Shown: positions 37,239-49,592 of the stretch, piece after piece
Numbering within the stretch: position 1 is the first letter of the stretch
Layout: each line of letters begins with the position of its first letter
Source of the DNA: Patiria miniata
Taxonomy: Eukaryota > Echinodermata > Asteroidea > Valvatida > Asterinidae
Length of the DNA: 64,000 nucleotides
NCBI RefSeq assembly: GCF_015706575.1
Contig: NW_024037063.1
Location: 124,001 to 188,000, forward strand
Direction: 5' to 3'
Translations under genes and position numbers: made by a program
Notes under the pieces: generated by a model
What the model was told of the DNA's origin: nothing
Seen by the model: the letters and a program-made list of their open reading frames with translations, nothing else
The model's database searches: none

Positions 37239-39069
37239 GAGAGCTAGTTAGTCTGGCAACAACGTCCAACAAGTTTGAAGTCCGTAGACCCAATACTCGT
37301 GGAGAAAATGTGACATAAGCAAGAATATTATGCCCGAGTTTGTTTCTGTGCGTAAATTGCCATAGAGTAGGCTGTCAGCGGGCTTCGCTCCGTGGTGTGT
37401 TTACATGCTATATCTCGTTTTGGCGGTATCTTGTTATGAAAAATTTCTGATTTTTTTGACATGTATCGAGAGCTAGTTAGTCTGGCAACAACGTCCAACA
37501 AGTTTGAAGTCCGTAGACCCAATACTCGTGGAGAAAATGTGACATAAGCAAGAATATTATGCCCGAGTTTGTTTCTGTGCGTAAATTGCCATAGAGTAGG
37601 CTGTCAGCGGGCTTCGCTCCGTGGTGTGTTTACATGCTATATCTCGTTTTGGCGGTATCTTGTTATGAAAAATTTCTGATTTTTTTGACATGTATCGAGA
37701 GCTAGTTAGTCTGGCAACAACGTCCAACAAGTTTGAAGTCCGTAGACCCAATACTCGTGGAGAAAATGTGACATAAGCAAGAATATTTGCCCGAGTTTGT
37801 TTCTGTGCGTAAATTGCCATAGAGTAGGCTGTCAGCGGGCTTCGCTCCGTGGTGTGTTTATATGCTATATCTCAAATCGGCGGTATCTTGTTATGAAAAA
37901 TTTCTGATTTTTTTGACATGTATCGAGAGCTAGTTAGTCTGGCAACAACGTCCAACAAGTTTGAAGTCCGTAGACCCAATACTCGTGGAGAAAATGTGAC
38001 ATAAGCAAGAATATTATGCCCGAGTTTGTTTCTGTGCGTAAATTGCCATAGAGTAGGCTGTCAGCGGGCTTCGCTCCGTGGTGTGTTTACATGCTATATC
38101 TCGTTTTGGCGGTATCTTGTTATGAAAAAATTCTGATTTTTTTGACATGTATCGAGAGCTAGTTAGTCTGGCAACAACGTCCAACAAGTTTGAAGTCCGT
38201 AGACCCAATACTCGTGGAGAAAATGTGACATAAGCAAGAATATTTTGCCCGAGTTTGTTTCTGTGCGTAAATTGCCATAGAGTAGGCTGTCAGCGGGCTT
38301 CGCTCCGTGGTGTGTTTATATGCTATATCTCAAATCGGCGGTATCTTGTTATGAAAAATTTCTGATTTTTTTGACATGTATCGAGAGCTAGTTAGTCTGG
38401 CAACAACGTCCAACAAGTTTGAAGTCCGTAGACCCAATACTCGTGGAGAAAATGTGACATAAGCAAGAATATTATGCCCGAGTTTGTTTCTGTGCGTAAA
38501 TTGCCATAGAGTAGGCTGTCAGCGGGCTTCGCTCCGTGGTGTGTTTACATGCTATATCTCGTTTTGGCGGTATCTTGTTATGAAAAAAATTCTGATTTTT
38601 TTGACATGTATCGAGAGCTAGTTAGTCTGGCAACAACGTCCAACAAGTTTGAAGTCCGTAGACCCAATACTCGTGGAGAAAATGTGACATAAGCAAGAAT
38701 ATTATGCCCGAGTTTGTTTCTGTGCGTAAATTGCCATAGAGTAGGCTGTCAGCGGGCTTCGCTCCGTGGTGTGTTTACATGCTATATCTCGTTTTGGCGG
38801 TATCTTGTTATGAAAAATTTCTGATTTTTTTGACATGTATCGAGAGCTAGTTAGTCTGGCAACAACGTCCAACAAGTTTGAAGTCCGTAGACCCAATACT
38901 CGTGGAGAAAATGTGACATAAGCAAGAATATTTGCCCGAGTTTGTTTCTGTGCGTAAATTGCCATAGAGTAGGCTGTCAGCGGGCTTCGCTCCGTGGTGT
39001 GTTTATATGCTATATCTCAAATCGGCGGTATCTTGTTATGAAAAATTTCTGATTTTTTTGACATGTATC
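37239..39069. repeat. HOR 4, copy 4 (8 units)
   Basis: Unit order: A, A, Bd, A*, Bt, A(A7T2), A, Bd. The core starts at 37925. The A7T2 tract near 38583 is the longest A run in the window. Confidence 0.75.
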
Positions 39070-39755
39070 GAGAGCTAGTTAGTCTGGCAACAACGTCCAA
39101 CAAGTTTGAAGTCCGTAGACCCAATACTCGTGGAGAAAATGTGACATAAGCAAGAATATTATGCCCGAGTTTGTTTCTGTGCGTAAATTGCCATAGAGTA
39201 GGCTGTCAGCGGGCTTCGCTCCGTGGTGTGTTTACATGCTATATCTCGTTTTGGCGGTATCTTGTTATGAAAAATTTCTGATTTTTTTGACATGTATCGA
39301 GAGCTAGTTAGTCTGGCAACAACGTCCAACAAGTTTGAAGTCCGTAGACCCAATACTCGTGGAGAAAATGTGACATAAGCAAGAATATTATGCCCGAGTT
39401 TGTTTCTGTGCGTAAATTGCCATAGAGTAGGCTGTCAGCGGGCTTCGCTCCGTGGTGTGTTTACATGCTATATCTCGTTTTGGCGGTATCTTGTTATGAA
39501 AAATTTCTGATTTTTTTGACATGTATCGAGAGCTAGTTAGTCTGGCAACAACGTCCAACAAGTTTGAAGTCCGTAGACCCAATACTCGTGGAGAAAATGT
39601 GACATAAGCAAGAATATTTTGCCCGAGTTTGTTTCTGTGCGTAAATTGCCATAGAGTAGGCTGTCAGCGGGCTTCGCTCCGTGGTGTGTTTATATGCTAT
39701 ATCTCAAATCGGCGGTATCTTGTTATGAAAAATTCTGATTTTTTTGACATGTATC
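39070..39755. repeat. Three units A-A-Bts
   Basis: Looks like the start of an HOR 4 copy that restarts at 39756. Length 686 bp is three units minus one base. Confidence 0.8.
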
Positions 39756-41813
39756 GAGAGCTAGTTAGTCTGGCAACAACGTCCAACAAGTTTGAAGTCC
39801 GTAGACCCAATACTCGTGGAGAAAATGTGACATAAGCAAGAATATTATGCCCGAGTTTGTTTCTGTGCGTAAATTGCCATAGAGTAGGCTGTCAGCGGGC
39901 TTCGCTCCGTGGTGTGTTTACATGCTATATCTCGTTTGGCGGTATCTTGTTATGAAAAATTTCTGATTTTTTTGACATGTATCGAGAGCTAGTTAGTCTG
40001 GCAACAACGTCCAACAAGTTTGAAGTCCGTAGACCCAATACTCGTGGAGAAAATGTGACATAAGCAAGAATATTATGCCCGAGTTTGTTTCTGTGCGTAA
40101 ATTGCCATAGAGTAGGCTGTCAGCGGGCTTCGCTCCGTGGTGTGTTTACATGCTATATCTCGTTTTGGCGGTATCTTGTTATGAAAAATTTCTGATTTTT
40201 TTGACATGTATCGAGAGCTAGTTAGTCTGGCAACAACGTCCAACAAGTTTGAAGTCCGTAGACCCAATACTCGTGGAGAAAATGTGACATAAGCAAGAAT
40301 ATTTGCCCGAGTTTGTTTCTGTGCGTAAATTGCCATAGAGTAGGCTGTCAGCGGGCTTCGCTCCGTGGTGTGTTTATATGCTATATCTCAAATCGGCGGT
40401 ATCTTGTTATGAAAAATTTCTGATTTTTTTGACATGTATCGAGAGCTAGTTAGTCTGGCAACAACGTCCAACAAGTTTGAAGTCCGTAGACCCAATACTC
40501 GTGGAGAAAATGTGACATAAGCAAGAATATTTTGCCCGAGTTTGTTTCTGTGCGTAAATTGCCATAGAGTAGGCTGTCAGCGGGCTTCGCTCCGTGGTGT
40601 GTTTACATGCTATATCTCGTTTTGGCGGTATCTTGTTATGAAAAAATTCTGATTTTTTTGACATGTATCGAGAGCTAGTTAGTCTGGCAACAACGTCCAA
40701 CAAGTTTGAAGTCCGTAGACCCAATACTCGTGGAGAAAATGTGACATAAGCAAGAATATTTTGCCCGAGTTTGTTTCTGTGCGTAAATTGCCATAGAGTA
40801 GGCTGTCAGCGGGCTTCGCTCCGTGGTGTGTTTATATGCTATATCTCAAATCGGCGGTATCTTGTTATGAAAAATTTCTGATTTTTTTGACATGTATCGA
40901 GAGCTAGTTAGTCTGGCAACAACGTCCAACAAGTTTGAAGTCCGTAGACCCAATACTCGTGGAGAAAATGTGACATAAGCAAGAATATTATGCCCGAGTT
41001 TGTTTCTGTGCGTAAATTGCCATAGAGTAGGCTGTCAGCGGGCTTCGCTCCGTGGTGTGTTTACATGCTATATCTCGTTTTGGCGGTATCTTGTTATGAA
41101 AAATTCTGATTTTTTTGACATGTATCGAGAGCTAGTTAGTCTGGCAACAACGTCCAACAAGTTTGAAGTCCGTAGACCCAATACTCGTGGAGAAAATGTG
41201 ACATAAGCAAGAATATTATGCCCGAGTTTGTTTCTGTGCGTAAATTGCCATAGAGTAGGCTGTCAGCGGGCTTCGCTCCGTGGTGTGTTTACATGCTATA
41301 TCTCGTTTTGGCGGTATCTTGTTATGAAAAATTTCTGATTTTTTTGACATGTATCGAGAGCTAGTTAGTCTGGCAACAACGTCCAACAAGTTTGAAGTCC
41401 GTAGACCCAATACTCGTGGAGAAAATGTGACATAAGCAAGAATATTTTGCCCGAGTTTGTTTCTGTGCGTAAATTGCCATAGAGTAGGCTGTCAGCGGGC
41501 TTCGCTCCGTGGTGTGTTTATATGCTATATCTCAAATCGGCGGTATCTTGTTATGAAAAATTTCTGATTTTTTTGACATGTATCGAGAGCTAGTTAGTCT
41601 GGCAACAACGTCCAACAAGTTTGAAGTCCGTAGACCCAATACTCGTGGAGAAAATGTGACATAAGCAAGAATATTTTGCCCGAGTTTGTTTCTGTGCGTA
41701 AATTGCCATAGAGTAGGCTGTCAGCGGGCTTCGCTCCGTGGTGTGTTTATATGCTATATCTCAAATCGGCGGTATCTTGTTATAAAAAATTTCTGATTTT
41801 TTTGACATGTATC
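39756..41813. repeat. HOR 4, copy 5 (9 units)
   Basis: Unit order: A(GTTT), A, Bd, At*, Bt, As, A, Bt, Bt. The last unit has the G200-to-A change. The core starts at 40441. A/B order is identical to copy 1. Confidence 0.75.
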
Positions 41814-44101
41814 GAGAGCTAGTTAGTCTGGCAACAACGTCCAACAAGTTTGAAGTCCGTAGACCCAATACTCGTGGAGAAAATGTGACATAAGCAAGAA
41901 TATTATGCCCGAGTTTGTTTCTGTGCGTAAATTGCCATAGAGTAGGCTGTCAGCGGGCTTCGCTCCGTGGTGTGTTTACATGCTATATCTCGTTTTGGCG
42001 GTATCTTGTTATGAAAAATTTCTGATTTTTTTGACATGTATCGAGAGCTAGTTAGTCTGGCAACAACGTCCAACAAGTTTGAAGTCCGTAGACCCAATAC
42101 TCGTGGAGAAAATGTGACATAAGCAAGAATATTTTGCCCGAGTTTGTTTCTGTGCGTAAATTGCCATAGAGTAGGCTGTCAGCGGGCTTCGCTCCGTGGT
42201 GTGTTTACATGCTATATCTCGTTTTGGCGGTATCTTGTTATGAAAAAATTCTGATTTTTTTGACATGTATCGAGAGCTAGTTAGTCTGGCAACAACGTCC
42301 AACAAGTTTGAAGTCCGTAGACCCAATACTCGTGGAGAAAATGTGACATAAGCAAGAATATTTTGCCCGAGTTTGTTTCTGTGCGTAAATTGCCATAGAG
42401 TAGGCTGTCAGCGGGCTTCGCTCCGTGGTGTGTTTATATGCTATATCTCAAATCGGCGGTATCTTGTTATGAAAAATTTCTGATTTTTTTGACATGTATC
42501 GAGAGCTAGTTAGTCTGGCAACAACGTCCAACAAGTTTGAAGTCCGTAGACCCAATACTCGTGGAGAAAATGTGACATAAGCAAGAATATTATGCCCGAG
42601 TTTGTTTCTGTGCGTAAATTGCCATAGAGTAGGCTGTCAGCGGGCTTCGCTCCGTGGTGTGTTTACATGCTATATCTCGTTTTGGCGGTATCTTGTTATG
42701 AAAAATTTCTGATTTTTTTGACATGTATCGAGAGCTAGTTAGTCTGGCAACAACGTCCAACAAGTTTGAAGTCCGTAGACCCAATACTCGTGGAGAAAAT
42801 GTGACATAAGCAAGAATATTATGCCCGAGTTTGTTTCTGTGCGTAAATTGCCATAGAGTAGGCTGTCAGCGGGCTTCGCTCCGTGGTGTGTTTATATGCT
42901 ATATCTCAAATCGGCGGTATCTTGTTATGAAAAATTTCTGATTTTTTTGACATGTATCGAGAGCTAGTTAGTCTGGCAACAACGTCCAACAAGTTTGAAG
43001 TCCGTAGACCCAATACTCGTGGAGAAAATGTGACATAAGCAAGAATATTATGCCCGAGTTTGTTTCTGTGCGTAAATTGCCATAGAGTAGGCTGTCAGCG
43101 GGCTTCGCTCCGTGGTGTGTTTATATGCTATATCTCAAATCGGCGGTATCTTGTTATGAAAAAATTCTGATTTTTTTGACATGTATCGAGAGCTAGTTAG
43201 TCTGGCAACAACGTCCAACAAGTTTGAAGTCCGTAGACCCAATACTCGTGGAGAAAATGTGACATAAGCAAGAATATTTGCCCGAGTTTGTTTCTGTGCG
43301 TAAATTGCCATAGAGTAGGCTGTCAGCGGGCTTCGCTCCGTGGTGTGTTTATATGCTATATCTCAAATCGGCGGTATCTTGTTATGAAAAATTTCTGATT
43401 TTTTTGACATGTATCGAGAGCTAGTTAGTCTGGCAACAACGTCCAACAAGTTTGAAGTCCGTAGACCCAATACTCGTGGAGAAAATGTGACATAAGCAAG
43501 AATATTATGCCCGAGTTTGTTTCTGTGCGTAAATTGCCATAGAGTAGGCTGTCAGCGGGCTTCGCTCCGTGGTGTGTTTACATGCTATATCTCGTTTTGG
43601 CGGTATCTTGTTATGAAAAATTTCTGATTTTTTTGACATGTATCGAGAGCTAGTTAGTCTGGCAACAACGTCCAACAAGTTTGAAGTCCGTAGACCCAAT
43701 ACTCGTGGAGAAAATGTGACATAAGCAAGAATATTTGCCCGAGTTTGTTTCTGTGCGTAAATTGCCATAGAGTAGGCTGTCAGCGGGCTTCGCTCCGTGG
43801 TGTGTTTATATGCTATATCTCAAATCGGCGGTATCTTGTTATGAAAAATTTCTGATTTTTTTGACATGTATCGAGAGCTAGTTAGTCTGGCAACAACGTC
43901 CAACAAGTTTGAAGTCCGTAGACCCAATACTCGTGGAGAAAATGTGACATAAGCAAGAATATTATGCCCGAGTTTGTTTCTGTGCGTAAATTGCCATAGA
44001 GTAGGCTGTCAGCGGGCTTCGCTCCGTGGTGTGTTTATATGCTATATCTCAAATCGGCGGTATCTTGTTATGAAAAATTTCTGATTTTTTTGACATGTAT
44101 C
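41814..44101. repeat. Ten units, partly HOR 4-like
   Basis: Unit order: A, At*, Bt, A, B, B*, Bd, A, Bd, B. An A*-Bt-A string starts at 42043 but is followed by B, so the core is incomplete here. Confidence 0.8.
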
Positions 44102-45244
44102 GAGAGCTAGTTAGTCTGGCAACAACGTCCAACAAGTTTGAAGTCCGTAGACCCAATACTCGTGGAGAAAATGTGACATAAGCAAGAATATTATGCCCGA
44201 GTTTGTTTCTGTGCGTAAATTGCCATAGAGTAGGCTGTCAGCGGGCTTCGCTCCGTGGTGTGTTTACATGCTATATCTCGTTTTGGCGGTATCTTGTTAT
44301 GAAAAATTTCTGATTTTTTTGACATGTATCGAGAGCTAGTTAGTCTGGCAACAACGTCCAACAAGTTTGAAGTCCGTAGACCCAATACTCGTGGAGAAAA
44401 TGTGACATAAGCAAGAATATTTGCCCGAGTTTGTTTCTGTGCGTAAATTGCCATAGAGTAGGCTGTCAGCGGGCTTCGCTCCGTGGTGTGTTTACATGCT
44501 ATATCTCGTTTGGCGGTATCTTGTTATGAAAAATTTCTGATTTTTTTGACATGTATCGAGAGCTAGTTAGTCTGGCAACAACGTCCAACAAGTTTGAAGT
44601 CCGTAGACCCAATACTCGTGGAGAAAATGTGACATAAGCAAGAATATTTTGCCCGAGTTTGTTTCTGTGCGTAAATTGCCATAGAGTAGGCTGTCAGCGG
44701 GCTTCGCTCCGTGGTGTGTTTATATGCTATATCTCAAATCGGCGGTATCTTGTTATGAAAAATTTCTGATTTTTTTGACATGTATCGAGAGCTAGTTAGT
44801 CTGGCAACAACGTCCAACAAGTTTGAAGTCCGTAGACCCAATACTCGTGGAGAAAATGTGACATAAGCAAGAATATTATGCCCGAGTTTGTTTCTGTGCG
44901 TAAATTGCCATAGAGTAGGCTGTCAGCGGGCTTCGCTCCGTGGTGTGTTTACATGCTATATCTCGTTTTGGCGGTATCTTGTTATGAAAAATTTCTGATT
45001 TTTTTGACATGTATCGAGAGCTAGTTAGTCTGGCAACAACGTCCAACAAGTTTGAAGTCCGTAGACCCAATACTCGTGGAGAAAATGTGACATAAGCAAG
45101 AATATTATGCCCGAGTTTGTTTCTGTGCGTAAATTGCCATAGAGTAGGCTGTCAGCGGGCTTCGCTCCGTGGTGTGTTTACATGCTATATCTCGTTTCGG
45201 CGGTATCTTGTTATGAAAAATTTCTGATTTTTTTGACATGTATC
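44102..45244. repeat. Five units A-Ad(GTTT)-Bt-A-A(GTTTC)
   Basis: Full monomers leading up to the recombinant unit at 45245. The second unit has two independent one-base losses. Confidence 0.85.
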
Positions 45245-45473
45245 GAGAGCTAGTTAGTCTGGCAACAACGTCCAACAAGTTTGAAGTCCGTAGACCCAAT
45301 ACTCGTGGAGAAAATGTGACATAAGCAAGAATATTATGCCCGAGTTTGTTTCTGTGCGTAAATTGCCATAGAGTAGGCTGTCAGCGGGCTTCGCTCCGTG
45401 GTGTGTTTACATGCTATATCTCAAATCGGCGGTATCTTGTTATGAAAAATTTCTGATTTTTTTGACATGTATC
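45245..45473. repeat. Recombinant A/B monomer (C166 with AAATC)
   Basis: This full-length unit has the type A base C at 166 but the type B block AAATC at 179-183. It is the only such combination with an intact AAATC that I found. The exchange point lies within the 12 bp between the two sites. The reciprocal combination (A', T166 with GTTTT) is commoner. Confidence 0.9.
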
Positions 45474-45702
45474 GAGAGCTAGTTAGTCTGGCAACAACGT
45501 CCAACAAGTTTGAAGTCCGTAGACCCAATACTCGTGGAGAAAATGTGACATAAGCAAGAATATTTTGCCCGAGTTTGTTTCTGTGCGTAAATTGCCATAG
45601 AGTAGGCTGTCAGCGGGCTTCGCTCCGTGGTGTGTTTATATGCTATATCTCAAATCGGCGGTATCTTGTTATGAAAAATTTCTGATTTTTTTGACATGTA
45701 TC
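45474..45702. repeat. Single Bt unit
   Basis: One ordinary B unit with T92 between the recombinant unit and the next HOR 4 copy. Confidence 0.9.
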
Positions 45703-47533
45703 GAGAGCTAGTTAGTCTGGCAACAACGTCCAACAAGTTTGAAGTCCGTAGACCCAATACTCGTGGAGAAAATGTGACATAAGCAAGAATATTATGCCCG
45801 AGTTTGTTTCTGTGCGTAAATTGCCATAGAGTAGGCTGTCAGCGGGCTTCGCTCCGTGGTGTGTTTACATGCTATATCTCGTTTTGGCGGTATCTTGTTA
45901 TGAAAAATTTCTGATTTTTTTGACATGTATCGAGAGCTAGTTAGTCTGGCAACAACGTCCAACAAGTTTGAAGTCCGTAGACCCAATACTCGTGGAGAAA
46001 ATGTGACATAAGCAAGAATATTATGCCCGAGTTTGTTTCTGTGCGTAAATTGCCATAGAGTAGGCTGTCAGCGGGCTTCGCTCCGTGGTGTGTTTACATG
46101 CTATATCTCGTTTTGGCGGTATCTTGTTATGAAAAATTTCTGATTTTTTTGACATGTATCGAGAGCTAGTTAGTCTGGCAACAACGTCCAACAAGTTTGA
46201 AGTCCGTAGACCCAATACTCGTGGAGAAAATGTGACATAAGCAAGAATATTTTGCCCGAGTTTGTTTCTGTGCGTAAATTGCCATAGAGTAGGCTGTCAG
46301 CGGGCTTCGCTCCGTGGTGTGTTTATATGCTATATCTCAAATCGGCGGTATCTTGTTATGAAAAATTTCTGATTTTTTTGACATGTATCGAGAGCTAGTT
46401 AGTCTGGCAACAACGTCCAACAAGTTTGAAGTCCGTAGACCCAATACTCGTGGAGAAAATGTGACATAAGCAAGAATATTATGCCCGAGTTTGTTTCTGT
46501 GCGTAAATTGCCATAGAGTAGGCTGTCAGCGGGCTTCGCTCCGTGGTGTGTTTACATGCTATATCTCGTTTTGGCGGTATCTTGTTATGAAAAAATTCTG
46601 ATTTTTTTGACATGTATCGAGAGCTAGTTAGTCTGGCAACAACGTCCAACAAGTTTGAAGTCCGTAGACCCAATACTCGTGGAGAAAATGTGACATAAGC
46701 AAGAATATTTTGCCCGAGTTTGTTTCTGTGCGTAAATTGCCATAGAGTAGGCTGTCAGCGGGCTTCGCTCCGTGGTGTGTTTATATGCTATATCTCAAAT
46801 CGGCGGTATCTTGTTATGAAAAATTTCTGATTTTTTTGACATGTATCGAGAGCTAGTTAGTCTGGCAACAACGTCCAACAAGTTTGAAGTCCGTAGACCC
46901 AATACTCGTGGAGAAAATGTGACATAAGCAAGAATATTATGCCCGAGTTTGTTTCTGTGCGTAAATTGCCATAGAGTAGGCTGTCAGCGGGCTTCGCTCC
47001 GTGGTGTGTTTACATGCTATATCTCGTTTTGGCGGTATCTTGTTATGAAAAATTTCTGATTTTTTTGACATGTATCGAGAGCTAGTTAGTCTGGCAACAA
47101 CGTCCAACAAGTTTGAAGTCCGTAGACCCAATACTCGTGGAGAAAATGTGACATAAGCAAGAATATTATGCCCGAGTTTGTTTCTGTGCGTAAATTGCCA
47201 TAGAGTAGGCTGTCAGCGGGCTTCGCTCCGTGGTGTGTTTACATGCTATATCTCGTTTTGGCGGTATCTTGTTATGAAAAATTTCTGATTTTTTTGACAT
47301 GTATCGAGAGCTAGTTAGTCTGGCAACAACGTCCAACAAGTTTGAAGTCCGTAGACCCAATACTCGTGGAGAAAATGTGACATAAGCAAGAATATTTGCC
47401 CGAGTTTGTTTCTGTGCGTAAATTGCCATAGAGTAGGCTGTCAGCGGGCTTCGCTCCGTGGTGTGTTTATATGCTATATCTCAAATCGGCGGTATCTTGT
47501 TATGAAAAATTTCTGATTTTTTTGACATGTATC
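45703..47533. repeat. HOR 4, copy 6 (8 units)
   Basis: Unit order: A, A, Bt, A*, Bt, A, A, Bd. It matches copy 4 in A/B order and length (1831 bp). The core starts at 46390. Confidence 0.75.
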
Positions 47534-49592
47534 GAGAGCTAGTTAGTCTGGCAACAACGTCCAACAAGTTTGAAGTCCGTAGACCCAATACTCGTGGAGA
47601 AAATGTGACATAAGCAAGAATATTATGCCCGAGTTTGTTTCTGTGCGTAAATTGCCATAGAGTAGGCTGTCAGCGGGCTTCGCTCCGTGGTGTGTTTACA
47701 TGCTATATCTCGTTTTGGCGGTATCTTGTTATGAAAAATTTCTGATTTTTTTGACATGTATCGAGAGCTAGTTAGTCTGGCAACAACGTCCAACAAGTTT
47801 GAAGTCCGTAGACCCAATACTCGTGGAGAAAATGTGACATAAGCAAGAATATTTTGCCCGAGTTTGTTTCTGTGCGTAAATTGCCATAGAGTAGGCTGTC
47901 AGCGGGCTTCGCTCCGTGGTGTGTTTATATGCTATATCTCGTTTTGGCGGTATCTTGTTATGAAAAATTTCTGATTTTTTTGACATGTATCGAGAGCTAG
48001 TTAGTCTGGCAACAACGTCCAACAAGTTTGAAGTCCGTAGACCCAATACTCGTGGAGAAAATGTGACATAAGCAAGAATATTATGCCCGAGTTTGTTTCT
48101 GTGCGTAAATTGCCATAGAGTAGGCTGTCAGCGGGCTTCGCTCCGTGGTGTGTTTACATGCTATATCTCGTTTGGCGGTATCTTGTTATAAAAAATTCTG
48201 ATTTTTTTGACATGTATCGAGAGCTAGTTAGTCTGGCAACAACGTCCAACAAGTTTGAAGTCCGTAGACCCAATACTCGTGGAGAAAATGTGACATAAGC
48301 AAGAATATTATGCCCGAGTTTGTTTCTGTGCGTAAATTGCCATAGAGTAGGCTGTCAGCGGGCTTCGCTCCGTGGTGTGTTTACATGCTATATCTCGTTT
48401 TGGCGGTATCTTGTTATGAAAAATTTCTGATTTTTTTGACATGTATCGAGAGCTAGTTAGTCTGGCAACAACGTCCAACAAGTTTGAAGTCCGTAGACCC
48501 AATACTCGTGGAGAAAATGTGACATAAGCAAGAATATTTTGCCCGAGTTTGTTTCTGTGCGTAAATTGCCATAGAGTAGGCTGTCAGCGGGCTTCGCTCC
48601 GTGGTGTGTTTATATGCTATATCTCAAATCGGCGGTATCTTGTTATGAAAAATTTCTGATTTTTTTGACATGTATCGAGAGCTAGTTAGTCTGGCAACAA
48701 CGTCCAACAAGTTTGAAGTCCGTAGACCCAATACTCGTGGAGAAAATGTGACATAAGCAAGAATATTTTGCCCGAGTTTGTTTCTGTGCGTAAATTGCCA
48801 TAGAGTAGGCTGTCAGCGGGCTTCGCTCCGTGGTGTGTTTATATGCTATATCTCAAATCGGCGGTATCTTGTTATGAAAAAATTTCTGATTTTTTTGACA
48901 TGTATCGAGAGCTAGTTAGTCTGGCAACAACGTCCAACAAGTTTGAAGTCCGTAGACCCAATACTCGTGGAGAAAATGTGACATAAGCAAGAATATTATG
49001 CCCGAGTTTGTTTCTGTGCGTAAATTGCCATAGAGTAGGCTGTCAGCGGGCTTCGCTCCGTGGTGTGTTTACATGCTATATCTCGTTTTGGCGGTATCTT
49101 GTTATGAAAAATTTCTGATTTTTTTGACATGTATCGAGAGCTAGTTAGTCTGGCAACAACGTCCAACAAGTTTGAAGTCCGTAGACCCAATACTCGTGGA
49201 GAAAATGTGACATAAGCAAGAATATTTTGCCCGAGTTTGTTTCTGTGCGTAAATTGCCATAGAGTAGGCTGTCAGCGGGCTTCGCTCCGTGGTGTGTTTA
49301 TATGCTATATCTCAAATCGGCGGTATCTTGTTATGAAAAATTTCTGATTTTTTTGACATGTATCGAGAGCTAGTTAGTCTGGCAACAACGTCCAACAAGT
49401 TTGAAGTCCGTAGACCCAATACTCGTGGAGAAAATGTGACATAAGCAAGAATATTATGCCCGAGTTTGTTTCTGTGCGTAAATTGCCATAGAGTAGGCTG
49501 TCAGCGGCTTCGCTCCGTGGTGTGTTTACATGCTATATCTCGTTTTGGCGGTATCTTGTTATGAAAAAATTCTGATTTTTTTGACATGTATC
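47534..49592. repeat. Nine mixed units before the divergent domain
   Basis: Unit order: A, A't, As(GTTT, G200A), A, Bt, Bt(A6T3), A, Bt, A*(one G lost from 142-144). Rare variants become more frequent here, foreshadowing the more diverse domain to the right. Confidence 0.85.
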
